A stretch of 64,000 bases of DNA, from contig NC_018645.1 in assembly GCF_000307105.1 (NCBI RefSeq), forward strand, positions 2,689,501-2,753,500. The letters are read 5' to 3'. The position numbers and the translations under genes are program-made. The notes under the pieces were generated by a model. That model worked only from the letters and a program-made list of their open reading frames with translations, did not search any database and was not told the origin of the DNA. The DNA comes from Desulfobacula toluolica Tol2 (lineage in GTDB: Bacteria > Desulfobacterota > Desulfobacteria > Desulfobacterales > Desulfobacteraceae). How positions within the stretch are numbered: the stretch's first letter is position 1; each line of letters begins with the position of its first letter. Positions 26,650 through 35,857 of the stretch are shown here, piece by piece.

Positions 26650-28191
26650 TTATAACGGGAGGTATTTTGTTGTTTCATTTATAAAAATATTCAGGAATTT
26701 CTCAAGCTTGATTTCCCGATCTTTCTTATTATGGGATGAACTTTTAAAAACAAGAACAAATACTGATCCATCCGACCTGTTCTGTAACAGACTATCCAAA
26801 ACCATAAATATCTTGGCTTGATATTGATTGTAAACATAGCGTCTGATATTCCGAGACCAAGACAAAAATGTCTCATTTTGAATCCCAGTATTTAAATTAG
26901 CGCAGGTTGTCTTTAATTTAAATGGTGATGGCTTTACATTTATATTCCAAGTTTTCAAATATTGATGAGCATGACTAAATTTTGGAGGAATGTTCTTGTT
27001 TGCATGAAAAACCAACTCCTGCCCCTGCTTTTGGATAGGCATAAATGAAATAAAAACCTTAATCTCATTTCCATCAGCATCTCTGTAAAGACGGCATAAG
27101 TTGTCAGTCGTTCCAGAAATTTGCGGACGCCATTCATGTTGCGAAAGTTCAGAACCTTTCCATTGACCCAGAATCGAAGGGAAAGACTTGAAGCTTTTTA
27201 TCATAGGCATGTCGGCCTGGGATTTAATTCGAAAATGAACCCAAAGTGGAACTAATAATATCATAACCACAATCAAGACACCACGATAAGATAAAAACCC
27301 CTGAAAAAATCGACGGAACTGATTCTCGCAGTTTGTTATTGGCTCTCCCCCGGCAACAGAACTTTTCCCAAAACGCAGGAGAAGACTCATGAATCCAAAA
27401 AGCATAATTAAAGCACCAATAAATATTATATATCCGTGAATCTTGTGTGGTATGCCGGAGACAAAAATAAGCTTTCCTTTGTACGGAATAATAAGCAAAC
27501 TCACGATACGAATCAGATTTCCCAAAATCGGCAGAATAGCGGAAACGATTACAATCGAAACTTTCTTCCATAACGAATTAAAATAAAGGTGGGCGATGGC
27601 AAACCCTATCGGCATGATAGCAGTGATATTCCGAACACCGGCACAGCCTGGGGCAACCCATACGGAGGTATCCGGAATTATGATCGAATATCCTTCTGAA
27701 AAAACAGGGATACCCAGAACACGTAAAATATTTACTGAAGCCTCCGTAAAAAAATATTGAAGATAAGGATAGACAAAATCCGGAAACGGCATCATGAATA
27801 TCAATATCAAGAGAGGAATAAAAAGCAGCTTTAATATATCAAAGCCAAAATAAAACAGAATGATACCTGGGATAATTATAAAAAAAGATATTTGCTGTGC
27901 TATCTTACTATAGGACGCCTGACCCATTATATACGCTGTCAGAGCAATGATGATTAATAACAGGCCTACTCTTGAAGGCTTGACAGTAACGTCTTGGAAC
28001 AAATATTTTTTCTTCCAAATGACATAAAATGATAAAAAAGGTATGGCGAATCCGAAATGGTAATCGAAATCGTTGACCCAGGTATGAATCCAAAAGGCAA
28101 ACGACTGCCAATAGAGCAGTATAAGCGAGACAGAAAGAATGACAAGATTAATTGTAACAGCAAGGTTTGCATAATAATATTTTGTTTGCAT
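26650..28191 (-). CDS. xrtA: exosortase A fused to EpsI domain
   Basis: 513 aa. Residues 1-~310 are the exosortase: eight or so membrane helices with the catalytic set Cys183 in VAPGCAGVRN, Arg228 in NLIRIVSLLI and His249 in GIPHKIHGYIIF. Residues ~315-513 are the EpsI (DUF3485) domain, starting around SFKSFPSILGQWKG and ending with an amphipathic tail. Exosortase cleaves PEP-CTERM sorting signals at the membrane; EpsI accompanies it in EPS loci. No PEP-CTERM substrate gene occurs in this window. The fusion and the surrounding EPS genes place it in the XrtA (EpsH) type. Confidence 0.92.
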   Translation of the reverse strand: MQTKYYYANLAVTINLVILSVSLILLYWQSFAFWIHTWVNDFDYHFGFAIPFLSFYVIWKKKYLFQDVTVKPSRVGLLLIIIALTAYIMGQASYSKIAQQISFFIIIPGIILFYFGFDILKLLFIPLLILIFMMPFPDFVYPYLQYFFTEASVNILRVLGIPVFSEGYSIIIPDTSVWVAPGCAGVRNITAIMPIGFAIAHLYFNSLWKKVSIVIVSAILPILGNLIRIVSLLIIPYKGKLIFVSGIPHKIHGYIIFIGALIMLFGFMSLLLRFGKSSVAGGEPITNCENQFRRFFQGFLSYRGVLIVVMILLVPLWVHFRIKSQADMPMIKSFKSFPSILGQWKGSELSQHEWRPQISGTTDNLCRLYRDADGNEIKVFISFMPIQKQGQELVFHANKNIPPKFSHAHQYLKTWNINVKPSPFKLKTTCANLNTGIQNETFLSWSRNIRRYVYNQYQAKIFMVLDSLLQNRSDGSVFVLVFKSSSHNKKDREIKLEKFLNIFINETTKYLPL

Positions 28192-28204
28192 AGCGCCCGT
28201 TTTT

Positions 28205-29089
28205 TTAATGCTTTGCAGTTTTATGTGAGAATTTTTTTATGTACTCCGTGCAGGTTGTGAAATTGCAATTCTGGAATGCGGTGATCATTTTTTTTAGTTT
28301 GGTTTCTGTTTTATTCAAATTGATATAATGCCTGAATTTAAAACCTTGGGAAGCTTGTTTGACCCGGGGTTGCTCAGGATCAAATTCCCATGGATGGGCG
28401 TAGAATATAAAAGTTTTATCTTTTTTCATTACTTTTTTCATTCCTGATTTGAATAAAGGGAATGGGTATAGCCTGAAGTAGCCCCCTCCGCCCAGGGGTA
28501 CTGTTATGTTGGCTATTTCCAGGTTGCTCAGGGGCAGTTCGTAAAAATTATCTGACAGTCTAAACAGGCAGTTTATTTTTTGTGCTTTGTTTAGGTCTAT
28601 GCTGCCGTATCTGCCGTGCATGGAAAATGAGTTGAAGCTTGAATCGTATGTGTAGCCGGTTTGTTTGATATATTTTATGATGGTGTTGTTTATTGAAAAA
28701 CTTGGTGCTCTGAATCCATTAACGGTATTGCCGGTAAGATCCTCAAGGATTTTTTTGCTTGATTTCAGGTCTTCAATCAGTTCTTGCTGTGGTAGTTTTT
28801 TATACAGGTGGTGATTAAAGCCGTGAGAGGCTACTTCGTGACCCATTTCATGAATTTGTCTAACCAGGCCGGGCAGTCTTTGCGCAATCCAGCCCAGGAT
28901 AAAAAAGGTGGCTTTCGGCTTGAAAGGAAAGGAATATAGGAGTTCAAGAATTTTTAAGGTATTTTTTTTAACTCGCAGCTCAAGGGAATCCCATATTGAA
29001 AATTCAATGTACGATTTAAAATTTTCAACCTGGAACCAGTCTTCAACATCAAAAGTTAACAGTATTGACTTCTTCACTGCTGATGCCAT
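28205..29089 (-). CDS. XrtA-associated polysaccharide deacetylase
   Basis: 294 aa from the ATG at 29089 (AGGA site); a TTG three codons earlier is less likely. The sequence matches the deacetylase family specific to PEP-CTERM/exosortase loci (TIGR03006 type): LTFDVEDWFQVENFKSYIEF, HEMGHEVASHGFNHHLYKKL and GFRAPSFSINN, and a C-terminal FYAHPWEFDPEQPRVK. Asp and the His pair of the NodB fold are intact. Probable role: N-deacetylation of the EPS. The start lies inside the remnant UDP-sugar dehydrogenase frame (41-nt overlap). Confidence 0.9.
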   Translation of the reverse strand: MASAVKKSILLTFDVEDWFQVENFKSYIEFSIWDSLELRVKKNTLKILELLYSFPFKPKATFFILGWIAQRLPGLVRQIHEMGHEVASHGFNHHLYKKLPQQELIEDLKSSKKILEDLTGNTVNGFRAPSFSINNTIIKYIKQTGYTYDSSFNSFSMHGRYGSIDLNKAQKINCLFRLSDNFYELPLSNLEIANITVPLGGGGYFRLYPFPLFKSGMKKVMKKDKTFIFYAHPWEFDPEQPRVKQASQGFKFRHYINLNKTETKLKKMITAFQNCNFTTCTEYIKKFSHKTAKH

Positions 29090-29441
29090 GGTATTCAAAT
29101 CCTGTTTCGCTTACTTGCTCGGGATCATATTGATTTCGCCCGTCAAATACAATCAATTTTTTCATGGTATCCGCCATCAGTTTAAAATCAGGCTGCCTAA
29201 AGGTTTTCCATTCTGTGAGCAAGATTAAAGCATCTGTATTTTCAACGGCTTTGTATTGATTCGCTTCAAATTTCAGATACCCGGTTTTAAAATATTTTTC
29301 ATAAAACTCTTTTCGAGCCTGGTACATAGCAACCAGGTCAAAAGCCTTGACCCTTGCTCTGGAATTGATCAAATTTTTAAGAACTTCAATCAATACATTC
29401 GCCAGTGATAAATTAAGCTTTATAAAATTTTGATAGATCAT
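29049..29441 (-). pseudogene. C-terminal fragment of a UDP-glucose 6-dehydrogenase
   Basis: 130 aa corresponding only to the UDP-binding C-terminal domain: VKAFDLVAMYQARKEF, NTDALILLTEWKTFRQPDFK, VFDGRNQYDPEQV and FEYHGISSEE. The NAD-binding and catalytic-cysteine domains are missing, and the region before it is already occupied by the barrel gene, so this is a truncated remnant. A complete nucleotide-sugar dehydrogenase of another subtype is encoded at 38571-39860. An ATG with no obvious site opens the frame; translation is possible but enzymatic activity is not expected. Confidence 0.78.
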
Positions 29442-29449
29442 TATTATCC

Positions 29450-30880
29450 TTAATTATGATAGATTTCATATTCCAAAGACTCTCTTGAGGGTGTAGATTT
29501 TAATCGAACAGGCTGGGACGGGATAAAGCTGACTGAGAATATTGCTTTATTTTCTGTATAATCACCTCTCTGGTCTGCATCTGTATCAAAATCCGTATAA
29601 TAATAGGAGAGATTAAATCGCAGCCATTTAAGGAAAAACCAGGAAAGCCCACCGCCAAGGTTTATTCTATTGTCCGTCCTGTCAACGTCTGCTTCGGTAA
29701 ATTCATCCCTTTGATAGGAAGCAAAAAGATTTGAGGATAACCTTTTCTGCAACTGATAATTCAAACGGCACCCTGCCTTGTAGTAAATGGTATAGCCAAG
29801 ACTTGCAGCTTCATCACCGGCCTCACTGTAACCGCTGGAACCGGTTATGGTCAACGATCCTTTTCTGCTGAAATTAAAAGTTTTATAGGCATCCATGTCG
29901 AGGAAAGGATCGGTTGAATCATCATTTTCATTATCCCATTGGGAAAATAAAACACCGATACCAAGTGAAATACGCGAATTTTTGCTTGTTTCCCAATCAA
30001 ACCCAACAGAAGGATGGTAAATGTGATGATCCCCTGACTCTCTTTGTGAATAAGAATGCCTGTATTTCAAATAGCCATCAAATTGTTTTGAGAATTTTCT
30101 AAGATAACGAATATGACCGGTATAGGTTTCAAGGTCATTGGAGGAATTATCAAAATCCGTATTTTCATAGGCAAAATTTGAATCAAACCCGTTCAAGGGA
30201 GCAAACCAATAAGTGATGAATCCGGAAGGACTGTATCTGGTGTATTCATCTGCATCGGAATTTTTATAGTCATCAAAATCATATGAAAAATCCAGACCCA
30301 TTCTGTCTTTTTTCCCGAATTGATTGATAATCCCGGCTGTTGTTCTATTAACTTTATGCTCATTGTATGTTCCGGTTCTTAACTGTTGGTCAAAACTCTT
30401 GGAATAAAACTGTAAAAAATTAACATTCACATTTTTTGTAATCTGACTGTCTCCGTATATGGAAGCCGTGTTCTCCCAAGTTTCACCGGATTCTCTGTCA
30501 TCCTTGGTAGTATAAGCCAACCGGGTGATAATATTAGTATATTTAGACAGATTAAAGTCTCCGTCAAGTGATAGATAATGCTCAACTCCGTCCCTGTCAT
30601 CCAGATTTTTATAGTCTCTATATTCAGGATTATACCCAAAATAGAGTTTAGTATTTTCATGGAGAAACCCTGCCGAAAACCCTAAGCCATAAGATGTAAT
30701 GTATTCCTCTTGTTTATTATCTTCTGTTTGAAAATAATTATCACTGTATTCTTCTGTTATGGTCAAAGTTGGAATTAGCTGGATGACAGTTCGTGAAAAT
30801 GAGGCCGAATATGAAAAAAATAAAATAAAAAGAGCTGATATAGATATTGTAATAATTTTTTGACCATATTTTTTTATCAT
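29450..30880 (-). CDS. outer-membrane beta-barrel protein, EPS/PEP-CTERM-associated
   Basis: 476 aa with a strong AGGAGG site. Residues 1-~31 are a signal peptide; the mature protein is rich in alternating aromatic strands (FYSKSFDQQLRTGTYNEHKV; LRFNLSYYYTDFDTDADQRG) and acidic turns, typical of a 14-18-strand barrel. It resembles the barrel proteins found beside exosortase EPS genes (TIGR03016 / BBP2 type). It is probably the outer-membrane pore or scaffold for polysaccharide secretion, partnering the Wza-like protein encoded just upstream. It does not end with a clear terminal Phe, having YHN instead. Confidence 0.82.
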   Translation of the reverse strand: MIKKYGQKIITISISALFILFFSYSASFSRTVIQLIPTLTITEEYSDNYFQTEDNKQEEYITSYGLGFSAGFLHENTKLYFGYNPEYRDYKNLDDRDGVEHYLSLDGDFNLSKYTNIITRLAYTTKDDRESGETWENTASIYGDSQITKNVNVNFLQFYSKSFDQQLRTGTYNEHKVNRTTAGIINQFGKKDRMGLDFSYDFDDYKNSDADEYTRYSPSGFITYWFAPLNGFDSNFAYENTDFDNSSNDLETYTGHIRYLRKFSKQFDGYLKYRHSYSQRESGDHHIYHPSVGFDWETSKNSRISLGIGVLFSQWDNENDDSTDPFLDMDAYKTFNFSRKGSLTITGSSGYSEAGDEAASLGYTIYYKAGCRLNYQLQKRLSSNLFASYQRDEFTEADVDRTDNRINLGGGLSWFFLKWLRFNLSYYYTDFDTDADQRGDYTENKAIFSVSFIPSQPVRLKSTPSRESLEYEIYHN

Positions 30881-30912
30881 TTAAGCCTCCTGACTGATTT
30901 GTTTTATCGAAT

Positions 30913-31473
30913 TTAAGGAACAATGATGATATCATCAGCTTTTAAAACCATATCTTTACCCAGTTTACCCTTTACGATATCATCATAATCAATTTTTATA
31001 ATTTTTTCCGTATTTCCCTGTTTACGATAAAGAATAATCTCGTCTTTAGATGCCCATTCAGTAAAGCCTTTCGCAAGTGCGAACGCCTGAACGATTGTAA
31101 GCTTTTTGATCAATGGATACTCACCAACATTCTGCACTTCACCCAAGATATAATATTTTTGACTGACAGCACCAACAAGTGTTATCGTAACGGATGGAGC
31201 TTCAACAAAATCGGCTAATTTTTTTTCAATTATTTTTTTAAGCTCAACCGTGGTGACACCTTCAGCCTGCAAATCATCAAGAAGAGGGAATGTAATCTTT
31301 CCATCGCTTCTAACCTGGACTGCATCACGCGAAAGATCTGGTTCCTTCCAGGTATCTATTTTTAAAACATCCCCAATACCTATTTTATAATCTTCATCAA
31401 AACCTAAAGAAACCGAACAAAATAAAATAATAAAACTGATTGAAACGATTGATGTTATCTTAATTTTAAACAT
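30913..31473 (-). CDS. polysaccharide export protein (Wza/EpsE-like, Poly_export-SLBB)
   Basis: 186 aa with a GGAG site. After a signal peptide (~24 residues) comes the Poly_export domain: YKIGIGDVLKIDTWKEPDLS, VRSDGKITFPLLDDLQAEGV; then an SLBB strand set: KYYILGEVQNVGEYPLIKK, and the ending MVLKADDIIIVP. Short versions like this, without a C-terminal membrane helix, are typical of exosortase A loci (TIGR03027 type). It should form the periplasmic ring through which EPS leaves the cell. The lipoprotein box is not convincing. Confidence 0.92.
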   Translation of the reverse strand: MFKIKITSIVSISFIILFCSVSLGFDEDYKIGIGDVLKIDTWKEPDLSRDAVQVRSDGKITFPLLDDLQAEGVTTVELKKIIEKKLADFVEAPSVTITLVGAVSQKYYILGEVQNVGEYPLIKKLTIVQAFALAKGFTEWASKDEIILYRKQGNTEKIIKIDYDDIVKGKLGKDMVLKADDIIIVP

Positions 31474-31536
31474 AGCTCCGCCCTTTCGATTACATACACA
31501 TTAACACATTGTTTTTACAAAAATATTTTAAATATA

Positions 31537-32931
31537 CTATCTTGCACCACGGCCAAACAAAACTGTTTTTATGGTGCGCAGAATAATGATCATATCCAGT
31601 GTCAGGGACATGTTTTTTATATAAAAAAGGTCATAGTTCAACTTTTCAATGGCATCGTCAACCGTTGCACCATAAGTGTAAGACACTTGTGCCCATCCCG
31701 TTACCCCCGGTTTGACATTAAACCGTTGAGAATAAAAAGGTATCTGCTTTTCAAGTTCATCCGTGAAATATTTGCGCTCCGGCCGGGGGCCGACAAGGCT
31801 CATGTTTCCGATCAAAACATCCCAAAGCTGGGGAAATTCATCAATCCTGAATTTTCTGATAACCTTTCCAACTTTTGTAATCCGGGTATCATTATTCTGA
31901 GCCCAAACAGGCCCTGTTGATTTTTCCGCATTTTTCAGCATAGAACGAAATTTATGCATCATATATTCTTTTTTATCCAGACCCACCCTGTCCTGGGAAA
32001 AAAAAACAGGACCCTTTGAATCAAGTTTAATTAGAATAGCAGCAAGAACAAGCAATGGTGAAAAAAAAATAAGCAGTATCAATGACAGGATTATATCTTC
32101 AATCCTTTTTAAAATTATTTTAAGCTTTGATTTTCTGAACCCGTCTGAAAAAATCAGCCAGGACGGATTAATCTGGGTCACCAAAACCTTGCCGGTCAGC
32201 ATTTCGTAAAATGTACTGCCTTCAATCACTTTTATGCCGCTGGTTCTGCACTTGATAAGTTCATCAATCGGGAATGAAGTCCTTTTTTCCTTTAATGCGA
32301 CAACCACTTTATTAATACCCATTTCAGAAGCAATCCGGTAAAGATTTCCTATCTCATTTTGAACATTTACCGTATCAGGAAGATCAATCAAATACCTCTC
32401 GTTTTTTGACTCCGGAATCATTATTGAAACCGTGTACCCACAATCAAGTGTATTAAAAATTTTTTTAAATATATCAGTTGCAAGCCTGCTGGAGCCTAAA
32501 ATCATTATGTATTCATTAAAAACACCCTTGTTTAAAATTTGAATATATAAAAACCGCCAGCCAATAATAAAGATCAAAAGGAAAAAAATGCTTAAAATAA
32601 AAACTTTTTGATCAACAATTGCCAAAGGAAATATATAATAGATAAAAGCCAAGGCGATAGACGTTATTCCGAGCGCCTGTAGAAGACGGATACTCGTTTC
32701 AGTCAGACTGGAAGACACATCAAAATCATACAAATCGTTATAGTAAAGGCAAACCTGGCAAATAAATGTAATTAATAATATTCTTAACACGATCAAGAGA
32801 TTAAATGGATACGAAAATGAAGAAGTCAAAAGGATCGTTGACAGCAGTATAGATCCAAAAATGACAAACCCTTCCAAAATGGAAAAAATAATGTTTCGTA
32901 TAGGAAAATACTGTTTTAATACTCTTAGCAT
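31537..32931 (-). CDS. polyprenyl-phosphate sugar-1-phosphate transferase (priming enzyme)
   Basis: 464 aa. Four N-terminal helices, a CoA-binding-like domain (YIMILGSSRLATDIFKKIF) and a fifth helix precede the bacterial sugar transferase domain: KRIEDIILSLILLIFFSPLL, FFSQDRVGLDKKEYMMHKFR, FRIDEFPQLWDVLIGNMSLV, then GPRPE, and KPGVTGWAQVSYTYG. It resembles WbaP/EpsB2-type enzymes of PEP-CTERM loci. It starts EPS synthesis by moving hexose-1-phosphate onto undecaprenyl phosphate. It lies in the core export segment of the operon, between the tyrosine kinase and the Wza-like gene. Confidence 0.92.
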   Translation of the reverse strand: MLRVLKQYFPIRNIIFSILEGFVIFGSILLSTILLTSSFSYPFNLLIVLRILLITFICQVCLYYNDLYDFDVSSSLTETSIRLLQALGITSIALAFIYYIFPLAIVDQKVFILSIFFLLIFIIGWRFLYIQILNKGVFNEYIMILGSSRLATDIFKKIFNTLDCGYTVSIMIPESKNERYLIDLPDTVNVQNEIGNLYRIASEMGINKVVVALKEKRTSFPIDELIKCRTSGIKVIEGSTFYEMLTGKVLVTQINPSWLIFSDGFRKSKLKIILKRIEDIILSLILLIFFSPLLVLAAILIKLDSKGPVFFSQDRVGLDKKEYMMHKFRSMLKNAEKSTGPVWAQNNDTRITKVGKVIRKFRIDEFPQLWDVLIGNMSLVGPRPERKYFTDELEKQIPFYSQRFNVKPGVTGWAQVSYTYGATVDDAIEKLNYDLFYIKNMSLTLDMIIILRTIKTVLFGRGAR

Positions 32932-32950
32932 TTTTTTAAGAAATCCCCAA

Positions 32951-33820
32951 TTATTTTACATGTCCATATTTATGATTTCCATATCCATATTTATAATACC
33001 CATATCCGTACCCTGGTCTCTTTTCAGCAAAATTATGAACAACGCCGATAATTTTTTCTTTACCATAAATGCTAATAATATCCTGAACATCTTTCATCCG
33101 TGTTTTTCCATGACGAATTATCACGATAATACCATCCACATATCTCGCAAGGGCATTTCCTTCAGATGTGATATAAGGCGGCGGCGTATCAATAATGATA
33201 TAGCGATCACTGTATCTCAATTTAACCTCATGTATGAGTCGCCTCATATGCTCAGAAGATAACAATTCAGAAGGATTCCGGGGAACGGTTCCACCTGGTA
33301 GAATCGTCAGCTTGTTGATAAACGTTTTTAAAAGTAAGGATGACAATGTTATTGCTGTTGACAGGTGATCACTTAAGCCCTTGGTATCGGGCAGGCCGAA
33401 CAATTTATGGATTGTTGGTGAACGAAGGTCACAATCCATTAAAAGGACATGCTCGTCAATGCTTTGAGCAATGCTGATCGAAAGATTTGCAGCGACAAAT
33501 GACTTGCCCTCGTCGGGAGAAGGGCTGGTGATCATTATGCTCCGGGGAGGTGTCCCATTTTCCGGAAAGAGAATATTGTTTTTTAAAAGCCTGAATTGTT
33601 CTGATTCAATCGAATGGGGAATATGAACCGTAACAAGTGTCGGATCAATATTTTCCGGTATCTCCTCGTAAGGCTCAGCCATGGATATATCACTGTTGGA
33701 AACATAAAAATCATTTTTTGGCTCTTCAGAAACATATTCTGTCTCCAAATCAGTTATCAGGCCACGCTCTTCCGATCTTTTTTTTTCAAATGCGCTATAA
33801 ATTTTACCCAAACCCGTCAC
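32951..33820 (-). CDS. BY-type tyrosine autokinase of the EPS/exosortase locus
   Basis: 289 aa. ParA/MinD-like kinase domain: Walker A SPSPDEGKSFVAANL, Walker A' VLLMDCDLRSPTIHKLFGL, Walker B region YIIIDTPPPYITSEG. The C-terminus is a tyrosine cluster (GYGYGYYKYGYGNHKYG, seven Tyr in 17 residues), the autophosphorylation tail that controls Wzz-kinase assembly. The start is a GTG at 33820 whose upstream GGGAG is very close; a TTG three codons later is possible. It lies 7 nt from the chain-length gene, its expected membrane partner (TIGR03018-like family). Confidence 0.92.
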   Translation of the reverse strand: MTGLGKIYSAFEKKRSEERGLITDLETEYVSEEPKNDFYVSNSDISMAEPYEEIPENIDPTLVTVHIPHSIESEQFRLLKNNILFPENGTPPRSIMITSPSPDEGKSFVAANLSISIAQSIDEHVLLMDCDLRSPTIHKLFGLPDTKGLSDHLSTAITLSSLLLKTFINKLTILPGGTVPRNPSELLSSEHMRRLIHEVKLRYSDRYIIIDTPPPYITSEGNALARYVDGIIVIIRHGKTRMKDVQDIISIYGKEKIIGVVHNFAEKRPGYGYGYYKYGYGNHKYGHVK

Positions 33821-33827
33821 TCCCGCA

Positions 33828-35489
33828 TTAAAAATTTAAATTAGATTTTATAAAATCAATTGTCCGATCAAGACCTTTAAAATTGAGTATTACAAAAAAA
33901 GACAAAAATAGTGTTGCATAAATTGTAACGCAGGCAAACGCAACCATTTCAACTTTTGTTTTTATTTTATGACCCGGTTTTTTCAAAATTGGGATAGCCG
34001 CAAGGATTGTTAAGCCAAGATTTTTTTCGATCTGTTCCTCTCTTCTGATAGAAGTATTAAACGCTTCAAGAAGGAAAATAACACCAAAACCAGTACCAAT
34101 ACCTGAGGCGACAGACAGGAGAAATAACATTGCTACACTAGGCGATATGGGTTTTTCAGGAAGTCTTGCATGATCAATTATCCTGAACTGCTCACCTTTT
34201 TGTTTCTTTTCCATGTTGACTGAAAGCTCTGCCTCGAGCCTTCTATCCAGAAGAGAATTAAAAACACTTTGTATACTGGCATAATCCCTTTGTAACGATT
34301 GAAGTTCCAGTTCTCTTTTAGGCGTATCTTCAACTCTTTTTTCATATACTTTCATCTGCTGTTCTATTTTAAATATATCAGACTGAATCTTTCTAATTTC
34401 ATTTTTAATCTGTTTGAGCTGCATTTCCTGCTGTATTGCAGCAAAATTTGGCATTCCGGTTTCCAAATCTTGCTCATCAACAATGTCTTCTATGGCTCCA
34501 GTTTCGCCTTCAGAATCTCCAGTCTCCAGTACTTTTTTTTCTTCTTTAATCGTTTTCTCCAACTTCTCAATTATTTTCTTAACTTTTGCCACATCAGGAT
34601 GTTTTTCCGTATATTTTAATAGAAGATTATCATATTGTTCCTTTGCCAAGGAAAGCTTTTGTTCATTTTCTGATCCTTCAAAAGCTCCTTCTTCAAAATC
34701 GAAAGAAGAAAACTTATCATCAAAACTTTGAGATGCCATTTCCTTGGATTGTGCGATTTGAGTTTCAAGAATATTTAATGAATTACGTGTAATTGTCAGT
34801 AATTCTTGTTTGCTTTTCAACTGATCCTGGAGCCGGTCAAGGGTTCGCAGGTTAGCGTTAAGTTCATCCGGAAGTCCCCCAATATATTTTGTCCTGTAAT
34901 CCGCCACTTTTTTTTCACGGTCTTCAAGTTTTTTCCGGGTTTTTTGAAGTTCAGCATCAAGAAATTCACTAGTGCCCACAGCTTGTGCTTCCCTGACCTT
35001 TAAATTTTCATCCATAAAAAAACTGGCCAGCGTATTTGCAACTTGCATAACCCTTTGAGGGTCATTGCCTTTAAAAGCAATTGAAAACGCTTCAGCCCCA
35101 TAGCGGGCTCTTTCAATCTTTACCTGAACCCGTTTTCTCATAATGGCAATTTTATCTTCAAGGTACATCTTTTCCTCATCTTCAAACAAGCCGAATTGGT
35201 AGATAATTTTCTCAAGATTGCTCCGGCTTAAGATCTGTTGGGAAATGGTGCTTAGTCTCTGGCTGATGCTTGAAGTAACAACTGATTTAATATAATTTGC
35301 CGGAACCCTTTGGGGCTGTACGAGAATCAGTGTAGAGGCTTCATAGGTTTTATCAATAGTAAAGGTTATAAAAAGGCCTAAAGTGAGTGTTATGCAAATC
35401 GGTATAATGATAAACCATCTTCTCCTGATGATTATTTCCAGTATCTGATCAGGTTTAATGGGTAGTTGAGGCTGAAAAGAATCTGCCAT
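33828..35489 (-). CDS. chain-length determinant / GumC-like Wzz protein
   Basis: 553 aa from the ATG at 35489 (AGGA site); 24 upstream codons run into the promoter and are rejected. Layout: an N-terminal helix (residues ~25-45), the Wzz domain, long coiled coils (~165-260 and ~290-410) with an acidic insertion GDSEGETGAIEDIVDEQD, a tyrosine-kinase-adapter region LPEKPISPSVAMLFLLSVAS as a second helix, and an unusual third helix close to the C-terminus. It controls EPS chain length and export with the BY-kinase. It is the first gene of the ~35-kb operon. Confidence 0.9.
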   Translation of the reverse strand: MADSFQPQLPIKPDQILEIIIRRRWFIIIPICITLTLGLFITFTIDKTYEASTLILVQPQRVPANYIKSVVTSSISQRLSTISQQILSRSNLEKIIYQFGLFEDEEKMYLEDKIAIMRKRVQVKIERARYGAEAFSIAFKGNDPQRVMQVANTLASFFMDENLKVREAQAVGTSEFLDAELQKTRKKLEDREKKVADYRTKYIGGLPDELNANLRTLDRLQDQLKSKQELLTITRNSLNILETQIAQSKEMASQSFDDKFSSFDFEEGAFEGSENEQKLSLAKEQYDNLLLKYTEKHPDVAKVKKIIEKLEKTIKEEKKVLETGDSEGETGAIEDIVDEQDLETGMPNFAAIQQEMQLKQIKNEIRKIQSDIFKIEQQMKVYEKRVEDTPKRELELQSLQRDYASIQSVFNSLLDRRLEAELSVNMEKKQKGEQFRIIDHARLPEKPISPSVAMLFLLSVASGIGTGFGVIFLLEAFNTSIRREEQIEKNLGLTILAAIPILKKPGHKIKTKVEMVAFACVTIYATLFLSFFVILNFKGLDRTIDFIKSNLNF

Positions 35490-35540
35490 AATATTTTCCT
35501 GTTTTTCTTGTAATTTAATTGTATTTACACAAAGCTTTAA

Positions 35541-35556
35541 AGCAAACAAAGTGCCA
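35541..35556 (-). promoter_or_regulatory. sigma-54 (-24/-12) promoter of the EPS operon
   Basis: On the minus strand 35556-35541 reads TGGCACTTTGTTTGCT. It has GG at the -24 site and GC at the -12 site with exactly the spacing of the sigma-54 consensus (TGGCAC-N5-TTGC-A/T). Transcription should begin near 35530, about 40 nt before the chain-length gene ATG. PEP-CTERM/exosortase EPS genes are known to go with the sigma-54-dependent PrsK/PrsR pair, so this fits biologically. The regulator itself is not in the window. Confidence 0.75.
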
Positions 35557-35857
35557 GACAAAAAATTTAACAGTAAAATCTATTTAATATTGAAAACAAA
35601 TCTTTATTAAAGCCGAAAAAGAAAAAAACATTAACTATTGATTCCGTGATAAAAATTTGTTTAAAGAAAATATGTGAAAAAAATTACATAATTTTACGAA
35701 AAAAATGTAACAATAATAGAGATAAATATACCCTGTAACAGAACCGGTTCATAGAGAATATTTTCCTTATTTAATTTGGGATTTTGTGTTAACTTATATG
35801 ATTCGTATCGAAAAATCAACAATTGAAAACTTTAATTTAGGATTTTATGGTTTCATT
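35557..35857. other. AT-rich intergenic region between divergent EPS operon and pepN
   Basis: About 300 nt, roughly 75-80% A+T, with no open frame that looks coding. It should hold the upstream activator sites for the sigma-54 promoter at 35541-35556 and the promoter of the plus-strand aminopeptidase gene. I see no clear inverted-repeat operator and no clear sigma-70 boxes. Confidence 0.5.
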
